Assembly (NCBI GenBank): GCA_023525715.1
Contig: CM042012.1
Coordinates: 115,230,798-115,294,797, forward strand
Direction: 5' to 3'
Length of the DNA stretch: 64,000 nucleotides
Source of the DNA: Cichorium intybus
Lineage: Eukaryota; Streptophyta; Magnoliopsida; Asterales; Asteraceae
The position numbers and the translations under genes were made by a program. The notes under the pieces were generated by a model. It saw nothing but the letters and a program-made list of their open reading frames with translations. It had not been told where the DNA came from and searched no databases. This document shows, piece after piece, positions 10,031 to 23,215 of this stretch. Numbering within the stretch: position 1 is the stretch's first letter; each line of letters starts with the position of its first letter.

Positions 10031-10954
10031 AAAAAATAATATTAAAATTGTGAATTTGTGTTCATTACTAATCTCGAAATCCAAAGAACAGCAACAAAAT
10101 CCCCAAACCCATTCAAGCTCCTGGCCATCTTCCCCAAACCCAAACCCTAGATCACAAGTATTCCAGATCTGTTCTCTCTAAAATCCAAAGATACAACTAC
10201 TGGAATTTTATATTTATGTTCTTCCTCTCCTGCAAATGTTTTCGTTACCTTATAATGTTGATCATTTTGGTGGTTCGTCGAACATTTTGGCCTTCCACAA
10301 CTCATCGCCCTTTTGAAGGCTCAACTTTTAAAAATTTGGTTGCCGTTGTTGATCTTGTTTTGAATGCTCACAAAAGCTGTAGATTTCTTTGCTGATGTTG
10401 TCTCATACTAAGGGATTCGTTTATTTTCCTTTTGATTTCACTGCCTTTTTGTAGGCCCTTTATTTAAAGACTTGGTTTGGTGCCCAATAATATCTAAGAT
10501 GTCTTGGTTGTTGCTGTATCTCACGCCAATAACCCCTCGAGACTTATGGATCCGGGTCTCTGTTTCTCCGTCCTCGAAAATCCCTCCGTCCTTGGTTGTT
10601 ACTGATCTGCTCGTAATTTATTTGCTTTTGATTTAGTTTATTTGTGGGTGGTAGATGGATGGTGGTGGTGGTCAATGGTGATGCACGGTGGTGGTGCTAA
10701 CTCGTAGCTATTGAATGTTCCTCAATAAATAAGAACATGTTGAATGTTCTTCAAATATTTATAAAATCTAATAATGATTTTAATAATTTTTTTTTGAAAA
10801 TATATATAATCAGGAAAGACCACGTTGACGTCATGTGGGTGGGTTTGCCTGATAAAAATCCCTCGTGGCATGCCGTGTCACCATTGTAACCGGTTGTTCC
10901 CTTCCCCCTTCCGATAATGGCTGATAATGGCGTCTTTGACATTCTTTTTGAATC

Positions 10955-11041
10955 TTTAATGACTTAGAAGACACGAAATAAACTTTAGTGATCAAATAGA
11001 AACAAACAGAATAGTTTATGGGGCTATAGTAGTATTAACCC
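10955..11041 (-). repeat. Right TIR of the 9783 element
   Basis: Inverted copy of 9783-9868, followed by the second ATAGACTTA. Confidence 0.75.
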
Positions 11042-11243
11042 ATAGACTTATTCCAACATTCTCCGTTATTTTATCTATGAATATTTACAATAAAGCAATT
11101 TTTTTCTTTAAATATTGGTCTGATAATATTTTTTCTCCAGCCAAGTATTCTAAACTTGCCCATAAAACTTTTATATTTAATTAGTTCATCTATAAAGGTT
11201 ATAAGCTTCTTTAATATAATTAAATAGATTTTTTTATTAAGTT

Positions 11244-11497
<254 letters not shown>

Positions 11498-14400
11498 TGT
11501 GACAATTGTAAATTTTGGTCAACGAAAGTCAACTGTAATCAAACGAAGCGTATGTTAAACCATATATTGAAAAGTGATTTTCCATGATATTACGATGTAT
11601 TATTAGATATTATAATAGTACGTACGCTAATTCAAAACAATTATCGATTAAAAGTCGAAAATACGGACAGTAAACTACTGTAGCGTAAAAATTCGATAAT
11701 CTTACAATTATTATTTTGAGAATAATAATATTCATAAAACGATCTACTCATGAATACGAACCTGTGGATATATAGAAAGTCGAAAACGGAGTTCGTATGT
11801 GAAAGTTACAACGATTAAACCGCTGTGAACGGATAAATGTACACAGAGTTTGGACTCAAAATACAAAATGTGGTGCCTTAAACATCAAATATGGAATAAC
11901 AATTCATATATTATGGAACGTAATACTATCTAGTATTTAATTTCAAAGCCAAATACAATTTTCGGTAAAATGTCGAAAATCGTGAAATCGGAAGAATACT
12001 GCGCTTAAACGCGTATTTCAACATCTAACGAGTTATAATTCAATCAAAATAAATTTTTGACAATGTTTTTATACAAAATAATCATTTAGAACATTATTTC
12101 TTCGAAAACTCATAAAACTACGTTAAAAAGTTTTACGATTTTATAAAAACCACTTATTTTTATAAAAGGATGACATTTTTTATAAAAACAACCCACCCCA
12201 CCCCCACCCCCTACCCCCATCGGCTGAATCTTCTAAAGAATCCCCATGATCTTTGAAGCACTATTCCAAATCCATAGCCACAAAAGCCTAGAAAAGATTT
12301 AGTAATAAACAATTATATTAATAAAATCTTCCATATCTATTTAGAAAAGATGCATCTCATTTGAACCAAAAGCTTAACCCAACACTCTCTCTTCTCTCTT
12401 TGTCTCACAATTCTCGGCTCACTCCTCCACCACCCCCTCCCCAATCTGCCACCACCATACACCACCACAAACCACCACCATCTTCCACCATTTTAGGTGT
12501 AAAACATCTCATTCTTGGAAAGTTAACTTCTCTTGTGATTTTAAACACTATTACACAAGTTTTATTCCATTTACACACACTAACATTTAGGTAAAACTAT
12601 TGGGTAATAGTTTTGTCCAAGGGTCCTTCGAGCTACGGAGCCTAGATCTTGCTTCCTACCGTAAATCCCGCAAGATAAATCTTATTTTTAAGTAAAGCAC
12701 GCTTCAAGGGTGAGTTCATACACCTCATTTTCATATTTTCTAAACATTTTGGGGGAGAATACAAGTTCACATGTTAAAAATAAGGATTTACACAAGTTTA
12801 TATGTGTTTATATACCATAAATAATGATTTACACAAGTTTATAAAACTAGTAGTTGTGTAAAAACGTTTTTGAGATGAAATATGGTTAGATCTATGTAAT
12901 ATGAACATTATGATGTATTATGTTTGTGTAAAAGTTACAACACTATAAATAAAATGTGTAAAAATACTAGATCTTTAATATAAACGTCATAAAAACGGAA
13001 ACTAGTAAAAACTACGTTTTTACTTTGTAACCGGAAACACTATTCTCTAACAAAAATGGTTATAACCAAGTTATTACACCATTTTTGTGGGAAAAATATT
13101 TTAAAAGATGTTATTTATAATCATCTAAATAAGTTATTTCGTTATTGTTCATAAAAATATGATTATTACAACGGTATACTAAAAATAGACTATTATAAGA
13201 ATAATATGTTTTTGTGACCGGAAATACGACTTTTCTAGTGATTTATAAAATGAACGTCAATTTGATGTAATAACGACTATTTAGACTTATAACGTCATAA
13301 TAAACTTGGGAAATGATATTTTTACAAGGAAGCTTGTATTTTAAACAAAAATGACTATATTCAAAATAATGTGTATGAAAAACGACCATTTGGAAAGATT
13401 ACCATCATTTTGACAAAATGACAAGATTTAAAATGTTGCTATCACTTATGTAAGATGACTAAAACAAATTTCTTGCCATGACATGTTGATAAACTTTAAA
13501 TTTATCTTATTAATATATTTAGTGTCTTAGATGTAAGAAATTATACTTTTCAACTCATTGACATCTTTTAGGCTTACATACGTTAACACAACGAAAACAT
13601 CTATATAAATTATAATGAGTATAATTTATGGAACGAACGACAAAGATACGACAGAAATACTAAAGATAATTATATAAATATATAATTATTACATACTATA
13701 ATTATCATGGGCAATTTGATAATTACAAACGTAAAGGAGTTTTCAGTATATTTACATACTATAATTATCATGGACATTTTGATAATTATGAATACAAATG
13801 AGTTTTCACTATATTTACAAGCAATGTTTTACACTATAACTATCATGAGTATATTTTGATAATTACGAATACAAAAGAGTTTTCATTTCAGTACGAACTA
13901 GGATAAGTACGGTTTTACTTATACATACGAGTTTTATGGTATTAAAACTACATTCTAACAAGTTACAAATATAAGTATGGTTTTACTTATACACACTGGT
14001 TTTATGGAAATTAAAACTACATTTCATTAAGATGTGAACATAAGTACGATTTACATATACAAACAAGTTTTATGGTATTAAAACTACATTCCAACAAATT
14101 ACAAATATAAGTACGGTTTTACTTATACGTACAAGTTTTATGGAAATTAAAACTACATTTATTCAAGATATAAATAAAAGTACGATTTTACCTACGTAAA
14201 GGTTTTACGGAATCAGATGTACAATTAATCTACGAATAAACATGTATTTACATGGTTTTGTACAAGAATAAGACTATGCAATACTATTTTCAAGTATAGA
14301 AACACGTATACATTTTCGGTCTTTGGGTTTTAAGACTACGACTCACTTATATGAAAATACTGGATTTTCTGGTTTCAAACACTATCTCTTTACAAGGAAA

Positions 14401-14722
14401 AAGGGACTATGGATTTTCTCAATACAAAAATCTTATGAACTCACCAACGTAATGTTGACACTCTTTCAAATTACTTGTATTCTCAGGGAACAATTAGTCA
14501 GGTCCGACTAACCTTTTGGAATGGGACGCGAAAACGTCTCTTTTACTTATTTCATTATCATACTGTATTTGGGTTGAAACAATACCGTTTGAACAATGTA
14601 ACTTTCCAATTATAATGTATGATGTTTGTTATCTACTTATGTTTCAATGTATGCAATGGTTGTGATGCTATGTCCCGTTCCGCCCTCAGACGATTCCGCG
14701 ATCGTGGTTTGGGGGTGTGACA
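11498..14722 (+). repeat. Family B gypsy LTR, full length (copy 1)
   Basis: 3225 bp, beginning TGTGACAATTG and ending GGGGGTGTGACA directly before a primer binding site. It carries two minisatellites: about 75-bp units (TATAATTATCATGG, GATAATTA) at 13686-13890 and about 66-bp units (ACTTATACATACGAGTTTTA, TTAAAACTACATT) at 13905-14215. Copies 2 and 3 lack the first 0.9 kb. No gene lies inside; the Pro-rich frame near 12361 is not a known protein. Confidence 0.8.
13686..14215 (+). repeat. Minisatellites inside the family B LTR
   Basis: Three diverged units of about 75 bp are followed by four to five diverged units of about 66 bp. The second block has different lengths in the other two LTR copies (near 39500-39800 and 45830-46170). 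Confidence 0.7.
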
Positions 14723-14875
14723 GATTGGTATCAGAGCATTGTTTATAGTGAACTAAGTATATCAATCCATTTAAGATATACAACTATAAATACAATGGGA
14801 CTAAAACTCTCTAAAACTTTTCGTACAAGTATACTTTTAAAATACAATGATATTTATATAAGTGTATACGCATAC
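14723..14875 (+). mobile_element. Family B leader, left part (copy 1)
   Basis: The start of the internal region, cut at CGCATAC by element C. It matches 40331-40483 and 46702-46855. Confidence 0.8.
14726..14737 (+). other. Primer binding site, family B copy 1
   Basis: TGGTATCAGAGC, initiator Met-tRNA type, a few bases after the LTR. Confidence 0.85.
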
Positions 14876-16770
14876 TGTAACACCCGACTTATTAACAAAA
14901 ACACCCCAAAAATATTTTTTTTTTAAAACCAATATTTTACAAACAAACCATAAGTAGGGGTATTAGTTAATACAATACGAGTACAAGCGTATCACGAAGT
15001 ACAATACATAACATATTATACATTCTTCAAGCTGGGATGTCACTTCAAATCCTAGTGCTCAGTCACGGACTTTATCTTTTCCCTTGGCGGGATCACGCTC
15101 ACCTGCAGGGACATATCAATAAAACCGTGAGCTATAAAGCCCAATGAGTAATCAAATCAAATATAACATGTATAAGAATAAAATTCTCTATACAAAATCA
15201 ATTATGCATTATCATGCAATATAAAATCATATATGGCTCACGGGTTAGCCCGCTGTTTCCTAGACTCATGGCTCCGTTCTTGCCATCGCAATGACTCACG
15301 GATTATCCGGTCTTGTCTGTATAAGTTTGACTCACAGCTCCGTTCTTGTCTAATATAGACTCACGGCTTATCTGGTCTTGTCACGTCACAGTTTACATGG
15401 ATATATTGACTCACAGTTCCGTTATTGTCTATCGCAGACTCACGGCTTATCTGGTCTTGTCATATTTCCAATCATGTAATTTGTCATTTTTGTCCCCCAA
15501 AATCATATTCATCTGTAGCTGCTCATATAACATATATCACAACGGATAACAGTGAGATTACTCACCTGAAGGCTTGCTACTACTAGCTTTTGTCGTTTCT
15601 TGCCTTGAAATGAAATCCACAAGATTTTGTCCCGTACCTATAATTCCATTTATTTCACAATGATTATAGGTTAATATACTATTTCAATTGGTTCTAATGC
15701 ACAAGAGTCTAACATAAGACCAATTCCAAGCATTAACCATTGATATATAATTTAATACACTTCCCGAAATACGCGTATTCTACTACAGTACTTTCGGGAG
15801 GTCGTATTTATATTCCGATAATTTTCCATGAAGTTTTACAACATATTAGACCTATGTTTAAAATTTCAGGTCAATCGGATAAGCCTAGCACAAGAAATCA
15901 AACTTGGAAAATTCACAGAAGACAAATTGGTTTCTGCCCAGGTCTCGAGTCGCGACCAACACCCTGGTCGATTCGCAAAGGGTGCTCTTCGAGTCGCGAG
16001 CGACCCCATGGTCGAGTCGCGAGCGCTGGACAGTGTGCAGAAACTCCGATTTTGTGCTAGAATTTTCCAATTTTCCATTTTTAAGCACTTATTGCTCGAC
16101 TTAATCGTTTGGGGTTTATTCCTAGGCTAAAACCTTACATTTTAACAAGGTTTTTAACCCCCAAAACACACTCAATCAATCATATGAAGAATTAGGGTTC
16201 TTAGTTCCAAAAACCCCAAAACTTCAAATTCATCAAAAATAACAATCTACTTCCATTTTCTTGAATTAAGTCCTTATTAGCATGACTTAATGGAAGTATT
16301 ACATCAATTTAAACACATAATCATAACTGCAAATGCAGTTTTTGAGTTCTACAAAACTCATCAAGAACAAACCAATAAGAACTTGGAATACTAACCTTTC
16401 AAGTTTCCAATTCTACCCTTTGAAGCTATAATCCGATTTTGCAAACTTCAATTTTCAAGAATCTCTTCAAATCCTCTGCAGAAATCGCACATAGAACTTC
16501 TCCCGTATGTGCCAAATTCTGCACAAGTGTTCTCTTTTATACCTCCAATAATTGCAATTTGGTCCTTAAAGTTGCATTTCTTAAATTTTTGCCACAATTT
16601 ACACAATTTATGACAAAAATCAACTTTTATAACATTTTAAGTCCAAGACTCAAAATATTATTACAAAATAAGTCCTTTTCTGTCCAAAAGACCAAATTAC
16701 CCTTTTAAGATAAAATGACCTTTTTACCCTTTTTATTATAATTACATATTAAACATGTTTTGGCGTTACA
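14876..16770 (-). repeat. Family C 3' LTR
   Basis: 1895 bp, TGTAACACCC at the left and GGCGTTACA at the right. Contains a repeat of GACTCACGGCTTATC and GACTCACAGCTCCGTTC type units (15237-15460) and a GC-rich cluster of GAGTCGCGA words (15941-16028). Confidence 0.88.
15237..15460. repeat. GACTCAC minisatellite in the family C LTR
   Basis: Alternating short units with GACTCACGG or GACTCACAG, each followed by GTTCTTGTC or GGTCTTGTC. It recurs at 21936-22160 in the other LTR. Confidence 0.7.
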
Positions 16771-16771
16771 A

Positions 16772-16790
16772 ATTCTCCCCTCCTTTAAGA
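16772..16790 (-). other. Family C polypurine tract
   Basis: Read on the minus strand, TTAAAGGAGGGGAGAATT directly precedes the 3' LTR. Confidence 0.8.
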
Positions 16791-16806
16791 GATTTCGTCC
16801 CCGAAA

Positions 16807-17154
16807 TCATACAAAAAGTTGAGGGTATTTCTCCCTCATTTCACTTTCGGTCTCCCACGTCATGTCGGAACCTCTATGATGTCGCCAAAGTACTTTTACC
16901 ATACTAATCTTCTTATTTCGCAGCTGTCTTATCTTGCGGTCTAACACCCTCTCGGGTTGTTCCGGGTATCTCAACTTGTCATCCACTTCAATTTCAGCAA
17001 GAGGTACTTGTTGAGACTTATCAAACAAAGTTTTTCTCAAATGGGACACATGGAATACATCATGTATACCATGAAGTTCATCAGGTAACTCTAATCGATA
17101 CGCCACGGCTCCAACTCTTTGGGATATACGGAAAGGTCCAATGAAGCGAGGACT
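16807..17154 (-). pseudogene. Family C pol C-terminus, frameshifted
   Basis: The last part of integrase plus a chromodomain-like tail. It continues the pol frame after a one-base loss near 17155 in a purine run (GGGAAAAAGGGAAG), so it is separated from the main polyprotein. Visible motifs are [20 protein letters not shown] and VLWRHHRGSDMTWE; this last Trp-rich stretch is typical of chromovirus C-termini, which are thought to guide integration to heterochromatin. Without it the upstream product would lack the targeting domain. Confidence 0.85.
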
Positions 17155-20100
17155 CAACTTCCCTTTTTCCCAAAACGTATTAGGCCTTTCCAAGGAGATA
17201 CTTTGAGCATTACCATGTCTCCTACTCGGAATTCTATCGGTTTCACCCGTTTGTCTGCATACTGTTTCTGTCTATTCTGAGCTACCTTTAAATTTTCGCG
17301 TATCAGTTTGATCTTTTCTTCGGTCTGTGCTACAATTTCAGGTCCAGCCAACGGCTTTTCCCCAACTTCAGTCCAGCAGGTTGGAGTACGGCACGGTGCT
17401 CCATACAAGGCTTCATACGGGGCCATCTGAATGCTGGAATGATAGCTGTTATTGTACGCGAATTCTACCAAAGGTAAATGATCTTCCCAGCTTCCACCGA
17501 AGTCAATGATACAAGTTCTTAACATGTCTTCCAAGGTCTGGATTGTTCTTTCACTCTGACCATCGGTCTGTGGGTGATATGCGGTACTCATAAGTACTTT
17601 TGTACCCAGTTGCTCTTGAAGACTCTGCCAAAACCGGGAAGTAAATCTGCTGTCTCGATCCGACACGATTGATGCTGGTAATCCATGTCGACATAACACC
17701 TCATCTATGTAGATTTTCGCCAGTTGATCTACCATGTAATTTTCTTTATATGGTATGAAATGTGCCGATTTGGTCAATCGATCCACAATCACCCATATAG
17801 AATCATAACCTCGCGGTGTTCGCGGCAACTTTGTTACAAAATCCATGGTAATATGGTCCCATTTCTTCTCTGGAACTGGCAATGGTTGTATTTCCCCGTA
17901 CAGTTTCTGATGGTTTGACTTAACTTGCAGACAAGTCAAACATCTTTCTACATATCTTCCAATGTCTCTCTTCATTCCAGGCCACCAATACATCGGTTTT
18001 AACATCCGATACATTTTAGTACTGCTCGGATGAACTGCATATCGGCTGAAATGCGCATCTTCAAGAAGCAGGTTTTTCGCCTCTCCTTGTTTCGGGACCC
18101 ATATTCGGCCTTTGTAGGTCTTCAACTTCTGAGCATTTTCTTCCAGATGTTTCAAATATCCAACCATTCTTTCGCTTTTTACATTCTCCGGCTTACACGC
18201 TTCTTCTTGTGCTGAACGAATCAATTCTAGTAACCGGCTTGCTACACCCATGCACGCGGATGTAACTTTCAAACGAGCTTCTTTTCTGCTTAGAGCATCT
18301 GCCACCACGTTCGCCTTGCCAGGGTGGTACTGAATTTCACAGTCAAAGTCTTTCAGCAGATCCATCCACCTTTGCTGTCTCATGCTAAGCTCTTTCTGGT
18401 CGAAGAGGTACTTCAGGCTCTTATGATCAGTGTAAATGACAAATTTCACACCGTATAAATAATGTCTCCACAGCTTCAATGCTAGAACCACCGCAGCTAA
18501 TTCCAGATCATGAACTGGATACTTCTTCTCGGCGTCTTTTAATTGTCGGGACGCATAGGCTATGACCCGACCTTTCTGCATTAGCACGCACCCAAGACCA
18601 ATTCTAGAAGCGTCGCTGTAGATCACATACTCTTCTCCGCTTTGTGGTAGTGCTAACACCGGTGCTTCACATAAAACTTGTTTCAGCTTCTGGAATGCTT
18701 CTTGCTGCTTTTCAGCCCATGTGAACTTTTCACCTTTCTTGGTCAACTTGGTCAACGGGACAGCTATCGAGGAAAAATTCTCGACAAATCTTCTGTAATA
18801 GCCTGCCAAACCAAGAAAACTTCTTACTTCAGTTGGACTTCGAGGCGGTTCCCATTTCATCACGGCTTCAACTTTTGCTGGGTCGACTTTCACCCCTTCA
18901 GCATTAATTACATGGCCAAGAAATTGAACTTCTCTTAGCCAGAATTCACACTTGGAGAATTTAGCATACAGTTTTTCTTGGCGAAGCAACTCCAACACTT
19001 GTCGCAGGTGCACTTCGTGTTCGGCTTGGCTTCGCGAATACACCAAAATATCATCGATAAACACTATCACCGAGGTATTAAGGAACGGTCGACACACCCG
19101 GTTCATGAGATCCATGAATACGGCTGGAGCATTGGTTAACCCGAAAGGCATCACCAAAAACTCATAGTGACCGTATCGTGTGCGAAAAGCTGTCTTTGGA
19201 ACATCAGATTCTCTTATCTTCAGCTGATGGTAACCCGACCTCAGATCAATTTTTGAAAAGTAGGATGCTCCTTGTAGCTGGTCGAACAAGTCATCAATTC
19301 GTGGGAGTGGATACTTGTTCTTCACCGTGATCTTGTTTAGTTCCCGATAGTCAATACACATGCGCATTGACCCATCTTTCTTCTTGACAAACAGAATAGG
19401 GGCTCCCCAAGGCGATGTACTCGGTCTGATGAAACCCCTATCTAACAGTTCTTCCAGTTGCTTTCGTAGTTCCACCATCTCTGAAGATGCTAAACGGTAT
19501 GGAGCCCGAGCAACAGGAGCAGCTCCCGGAATCAGTTCAATCGTGAACTCAACCTGTCGATCTGGTGGCAACCCTGGAAGTTCATCTGGAAACACCTCTG
19601 GGAATTCATTTACCACGTTCACATTCGCTACTCCCACTTTGACTGGCTTAGCCACCGCTACATAGGCCAAATAAGACATCCCTCCTTTACTAATACAGCT
19701 TCGGGCTTGAGCAAAGGATATAACTGGCATTCTTAACCGAGGTCGTTCACCCTGAATCTTTATCCATTCCCCCTCCGGTGATAATACCGTGATATTTTTA
19801 TTTCTACAATCCATGTTGGCATAATTCGTTGCCAACCAATCCATCCCCACAATTACACCAAATTCATTGGTAGTCATCGGCTTCAAATCTATAGGGAAAG
19901 TGGTCCCGTAGATTTTAAGCTGACAACCTTCCAAGTGTTCAGAAACCCAAACATATCTGCCGTCCGCTATAGCCACTTCTAGGCTTTCATCCATAGGTGT
20001 TAACGGTACATTCAGACGGGGCAATAAAGACTCCGACACAAAACAGTGTGTAGCCCCTGGATCAAATATAACATATACAGGTATGGTATTGAGAGTAAAG

Positions 20101-20546
20101 ATACCTGTAACCACATCCGTATTCTCACGGGCTTCCTCCACGGTCATCTGGAAAGCTCGCGAGGCTACCGGTCGTCCCCTGTTCTTCGGCTCTTCTTTCT
20201 TCCCGCCCTGATCGGTCCTGGGTCTATCACTAATTGCTCCAGATTTCAACTCGGGACAGTTTAGGCGAAGATGGTTCATAGCTCCACATTGATAACACCT
20301 ACGCTCCGCCCAACAGTCCCGTGTAAGATGACCCGTTCTTCCACAATTTCGACAGCTAACTGACCCAGTATCACTGTGACAACTGCCCGTGTGCCTTTTT
20401 CTGCATTTTTCACACCACTTTCCTTCCTCTTTCTGGCCTTTTTCCTTAGACCCGGATTGTTGCGACTTTTTCTGGGGCGTCCAACCTTGGTCTTCCGCCT
20501 TTCGTTTCGTTTCCAAAACTTTCTTTTCGTCTTCTTGTCGCTTCAA
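17155..20546 (-). CDS. Family C gypsy Pol (open but frameshifted)
   Basis: An open frame of about 1130 residues. It begins with the end of Gag: two CCHC knuckles (C65, C68, H73, C78 and C84, C87, H92, C97) behind a Cys/His half-knuckle at 45-56. Protease has D162-P-G-A instead of the usual D-S/T-G-A, an unusual active-site neighbour. Reverse transcriptase follows with F-I-D-D near 495, then RNase H (YSDAS, TDHKSL, ADALSRK) and integrase with its HHCC zinc finger and the motifs [12 protein letters not shown] and GQSERTIQ carrying the D, D and E catalytic residues. There is no proper Met start: an in-frame TAA lies just upstream at 20547-20549, and the frame is lost near 17155. It is therefore a damaged copy of a normally continuous Gag-Pol. 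Confidence 0.88.
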
Positions 20547-20549
20547 TTA

Positions 20550-21421
20550 TGTTTCTCTTTCTGTGGCTCGATCCACCACTTGCCGGAAAGTAGGTAGTTT
20601 CAGCGGTTGCACGATTTCTCTAATTCGGGTCGTCAACCCCAGACATACTTATCAATCTTCCTCTTTTCGGTATTGACATGATGTTCTGCAAATCTAGCTT
20701 TCTCCAGAAAGCTAAGAGTATATTCTTGAACAGATCGGGAACCCTGTTCCATGTGCAGGAACTCATCCTCCAATTGCTTTATTGCTACTTCAGAACAGTA
20801 TTCTTCATTGAACTTAATCTTGAATTGCTCCCAAGGTATCGATTGGGATGAATCAAGATCCAGTGATTTGTAGTAAATTTGCCACCAATGTAGTGCACCG
20901 CTTGTGAGTTGGTTCGTGGCAAACTCTACTTTATCATTTTCCGCACATTTGCTTACTCAGAACACCTTCTCAATATGCATGATCCATTCCATAGCTTTGA
21001 CTGGATCATCTGTCCCCGAGAATTCCTTTGGTTTACAACCAAGGAAGGCTTTATACGTACACCCAACTTTCTTTGTAGAGGCTTCCCCTCCTTGTGTTTC
21101 TTTCACTGCCCGGGCCCGACTTTCTCCCTGGCTTTCATCTTCCGGCTGCCTATCATGAATGCTTTTTGCAGCCTCTTCACTAGGATTAGGATTTGCACTC
21201 GGATTAGGATTGCCGCTCGGGTTGGGGTTATTCGTTAACACAGGCATCATTTGCCTAACCACTTCTTCCACTATTTCCCGAATATCAGGTGGATTTTCTC
21301 CCACCGGTTCCCTAGCTGGTGCTCTTCCTCTTCGTCCCACAGAGCCGCGTGACTGAGCTGGTCCACTTCTTGCAGTTCCACGCGAATTTGCACCAGTGGG
21401 ATTACTTCGTGTATTTCTCAT
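20550..21421 (-). pseudogene. Family C gag, interrupted
   Basis: It starts at ATG 21421 (MRNTRS), with an Arg/Pro/Asn-rich N-terminus, and continues into a retrotransposon Gag domain (LHWWQIYYKSL, then VQEYTLSF). Breaks: a TGA at 20957-20959 after IEKVF, a one-base loss near 20632 after KYVWG, and a TAA at 20547-20549 just before the zinc knuckles. The Gag shell needed for packaging could not be made whole from this copy. Confidence 0.85.
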
Positions 21422-21558
21422 ACTTCAAAATTTCAGCAAACCGTTAGATTCCATATATAATAACAAACTTATATATATCTAACAGTCCATTTATCTGTTT
21501 TTCTCTCAAGGTTTAAGTCCAGGAATCTAATCTAAGACACCTAGTTCACTTAAACCAC

Positions 21559-21573
21559 GGCTCTGATACCAAC
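21559..21573 (-). other. Family C primer binding site
   Basis: Minus-strand TTGGTATCAGAGCC, two bases from the LTR end. Initiator Met-tRNA type. Confidence 0.9.
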
Positions 21574-21574
21574 T

Positions 21575-23215
21575 TGTAACACCCGACTTATTAACAAAAA
21601 CACCCCAAAAATATATTTTTTTTAAAACCAATATTTTACAAACAAACCATAAGTAGGGGTATTAGTTAATACAATACGAGTACAAGCGTATCACGAAGTA
21701 CAATACATAACATATTATACATTCTTCAAGCCGGGATGTCACTTCAAATCCTAGTGCTCAGTCACGGACTTTATCTTTTCCCTTGGCGGGATCACGCTCA
21801 CCTGCAGGGACATATCAATAAAACCGTGAGCTATAAAGCCCAATGAGTAATCAAATCAAATATAACATGTATAAGAATAAAATTCTCTATACAAAATCAA
21901 TTATGCATTATCATGCAATATAAAATCATATATGGCTCACGGGTTAGCCCGCTGTTGCCTAGACTCACGGCTCCGTTCTTGCCATCGCAATGACTCACGG
22001 ATTATCCGGTCTTGTCTGTATAAGTTTGACTCACAGCTCCGTTCTTGTCTAATATAGACTCACGGCTTATCTGGTCTTGTCACGTCACAGTTTACATGGA
22101 TATATTGACTCACAGTTCCGTTCTTGTCTATCGCAGACTCACGGCTTATCTGGTCTTGTCATATTTCCAATCATGTAATTTGTCATTTTTGTCCCCCAAA
22201 ATCATATTCATCTGTAGCTGCTCATATAACATATATCACAACGGATAACAGTGAGATTACTCACCTGAAGGCTTGCTACTACTAGCTTTTGTCGTTTCTT
22301 GCCTTGAAATGAAATCCACAAGATTTTGTCCCGTGCCTATAATTCCATTTATTTCACAATGATTATAGGTTAATATACTATTTCAATTGGTTCTAATGCA
22401 CAAGAGTCTAACATAAGACCAATTCCAAGCATTAACCATTGGTATATAATTTAATACACTTCCCGAAATACGCGTATTATACTACAGTACTTTCGGGATG
22501 TCGTATTTATATTCCGATAATTTTCCATGAAGTTTTACAACATATTAGACCTATGTTTAAAATTTCAGGTCAATCGGATAAGCCTAGCACAAGAAATCAA
22601 ACTTGGAAAATTCACAGAAGACAAATTGGTTTCTGCCCAGGTCTCGAGTCGCGACCAACACCCTGGTCGAGTCGCAAAGGGTGCTCTTCGAGTCGCAAGC
22701 GACCCCATGGTCGAGTCGCGAGCGCTGGACAGTGTGCAGAAACTCCGATTTTGTGCTAGAATTTTCCATTTTTCCATTTTTAAGCACTTATTGCTCGACT
22801 TAATCGTTTGGGGTTTATTCCTAGGCTAAAACCTTACATTTTAACAAGGTTTTTAACCCCCAAAACACACTCAATCAATCATATGAAGAATTAGGGTTCT
22901 TAGTTCCAAAAACCCCAAAACTTCAAATTCATCAAAAATAACAATCTACTTCCATTTTCTTGAATTAAGTCCTTATTAGCATGACTTAATGGAAGTATTA
23001 CATCAATTTAAACACATAATCATAACTGCAAATGCAGTTTTTGAGTTCTACAAAACTCATCAAGAACAAACCAATAAGAACTTGGAATACTAACCTTTCA
23101 AGTTTCCAATTCTACCCTTTGAAGCTATAATCCGATTTTGCAAACTTCAATTTTCAAGAATCTCTTCAAATCCTCTGCAGAAATCGCACATAGAACTTCT
23201 TCCATATGTGCCAAA
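21575..23215 (-). repeat. Family C 5' LTR, truncated
   Basis: Matches 14876-16516 with about a dozen differences, then stops at GTGCCAAA. The outer 254 bp, which would be the minus-strand LTR start, are missing, and family B sequence follows. Confidence 0.88.

Larger units (their letters stand above)
9783..11041. mobile_element. Mutator-like element with 9-bp target duplication
   Basis: 1259 bp with inverted repeats of about 86 bp (9783-9868 and 10955-11041), starting near GGTTAATGCTACTCTAGCC. The flanks carry a perfect 9-bp direct repeat, ATAGACTTA, at 9774-9782 and 11042-11050, the diagnostic target duplication size of the Mutator superfamily. No transposase is encoded. Inside are a (TA)n tract (9946-10028) and about 900 bp of unrecognised sequence with an AACCCTAG-rich start, which could be captured host DNA. 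Confidence 0.8.
14876..23215 (-). mobile_element. Family C gypsy chromovirus, nested in family B
   Basis: Minus-strand Ty3-gypsy element: 3' LTR at the left (14876-16770), polypurine tract, pol, gag, primer site and 5' LTR at the right (21575-23215). The order protease-RT-RNase H-integrase, plus a chromodomain-like C-terminus, places it among chromoviruses, probably Tekay-like. The LTRs differ at roughly a dozen positions over 1.6 kb by eye, so it is fairly recent. The right LTR lacks its outer 254 bp. Gag carries two stops and a frameshift, and pol has a late frameshift. Confidence 0.9.

Noticed and set aside
12361..12594. Pro-rich small protein in the family B LTR
   Set aside because: A CCACCACC-rich LTR segment present in all three LTR copies; no start context or homology.
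18678..20676. Plus-strand frames opposite family C pol
   Set aside because: Antisense shadows of a strongly recognisable pol frame.
14876..23215. Endogenous pararetrovirus or env-bearing retrovirus
   Set aside because: The element has LTRs, a tRNA primer site and chromovirus pol, and no extra frame after integrase; the same holds for families B and D.
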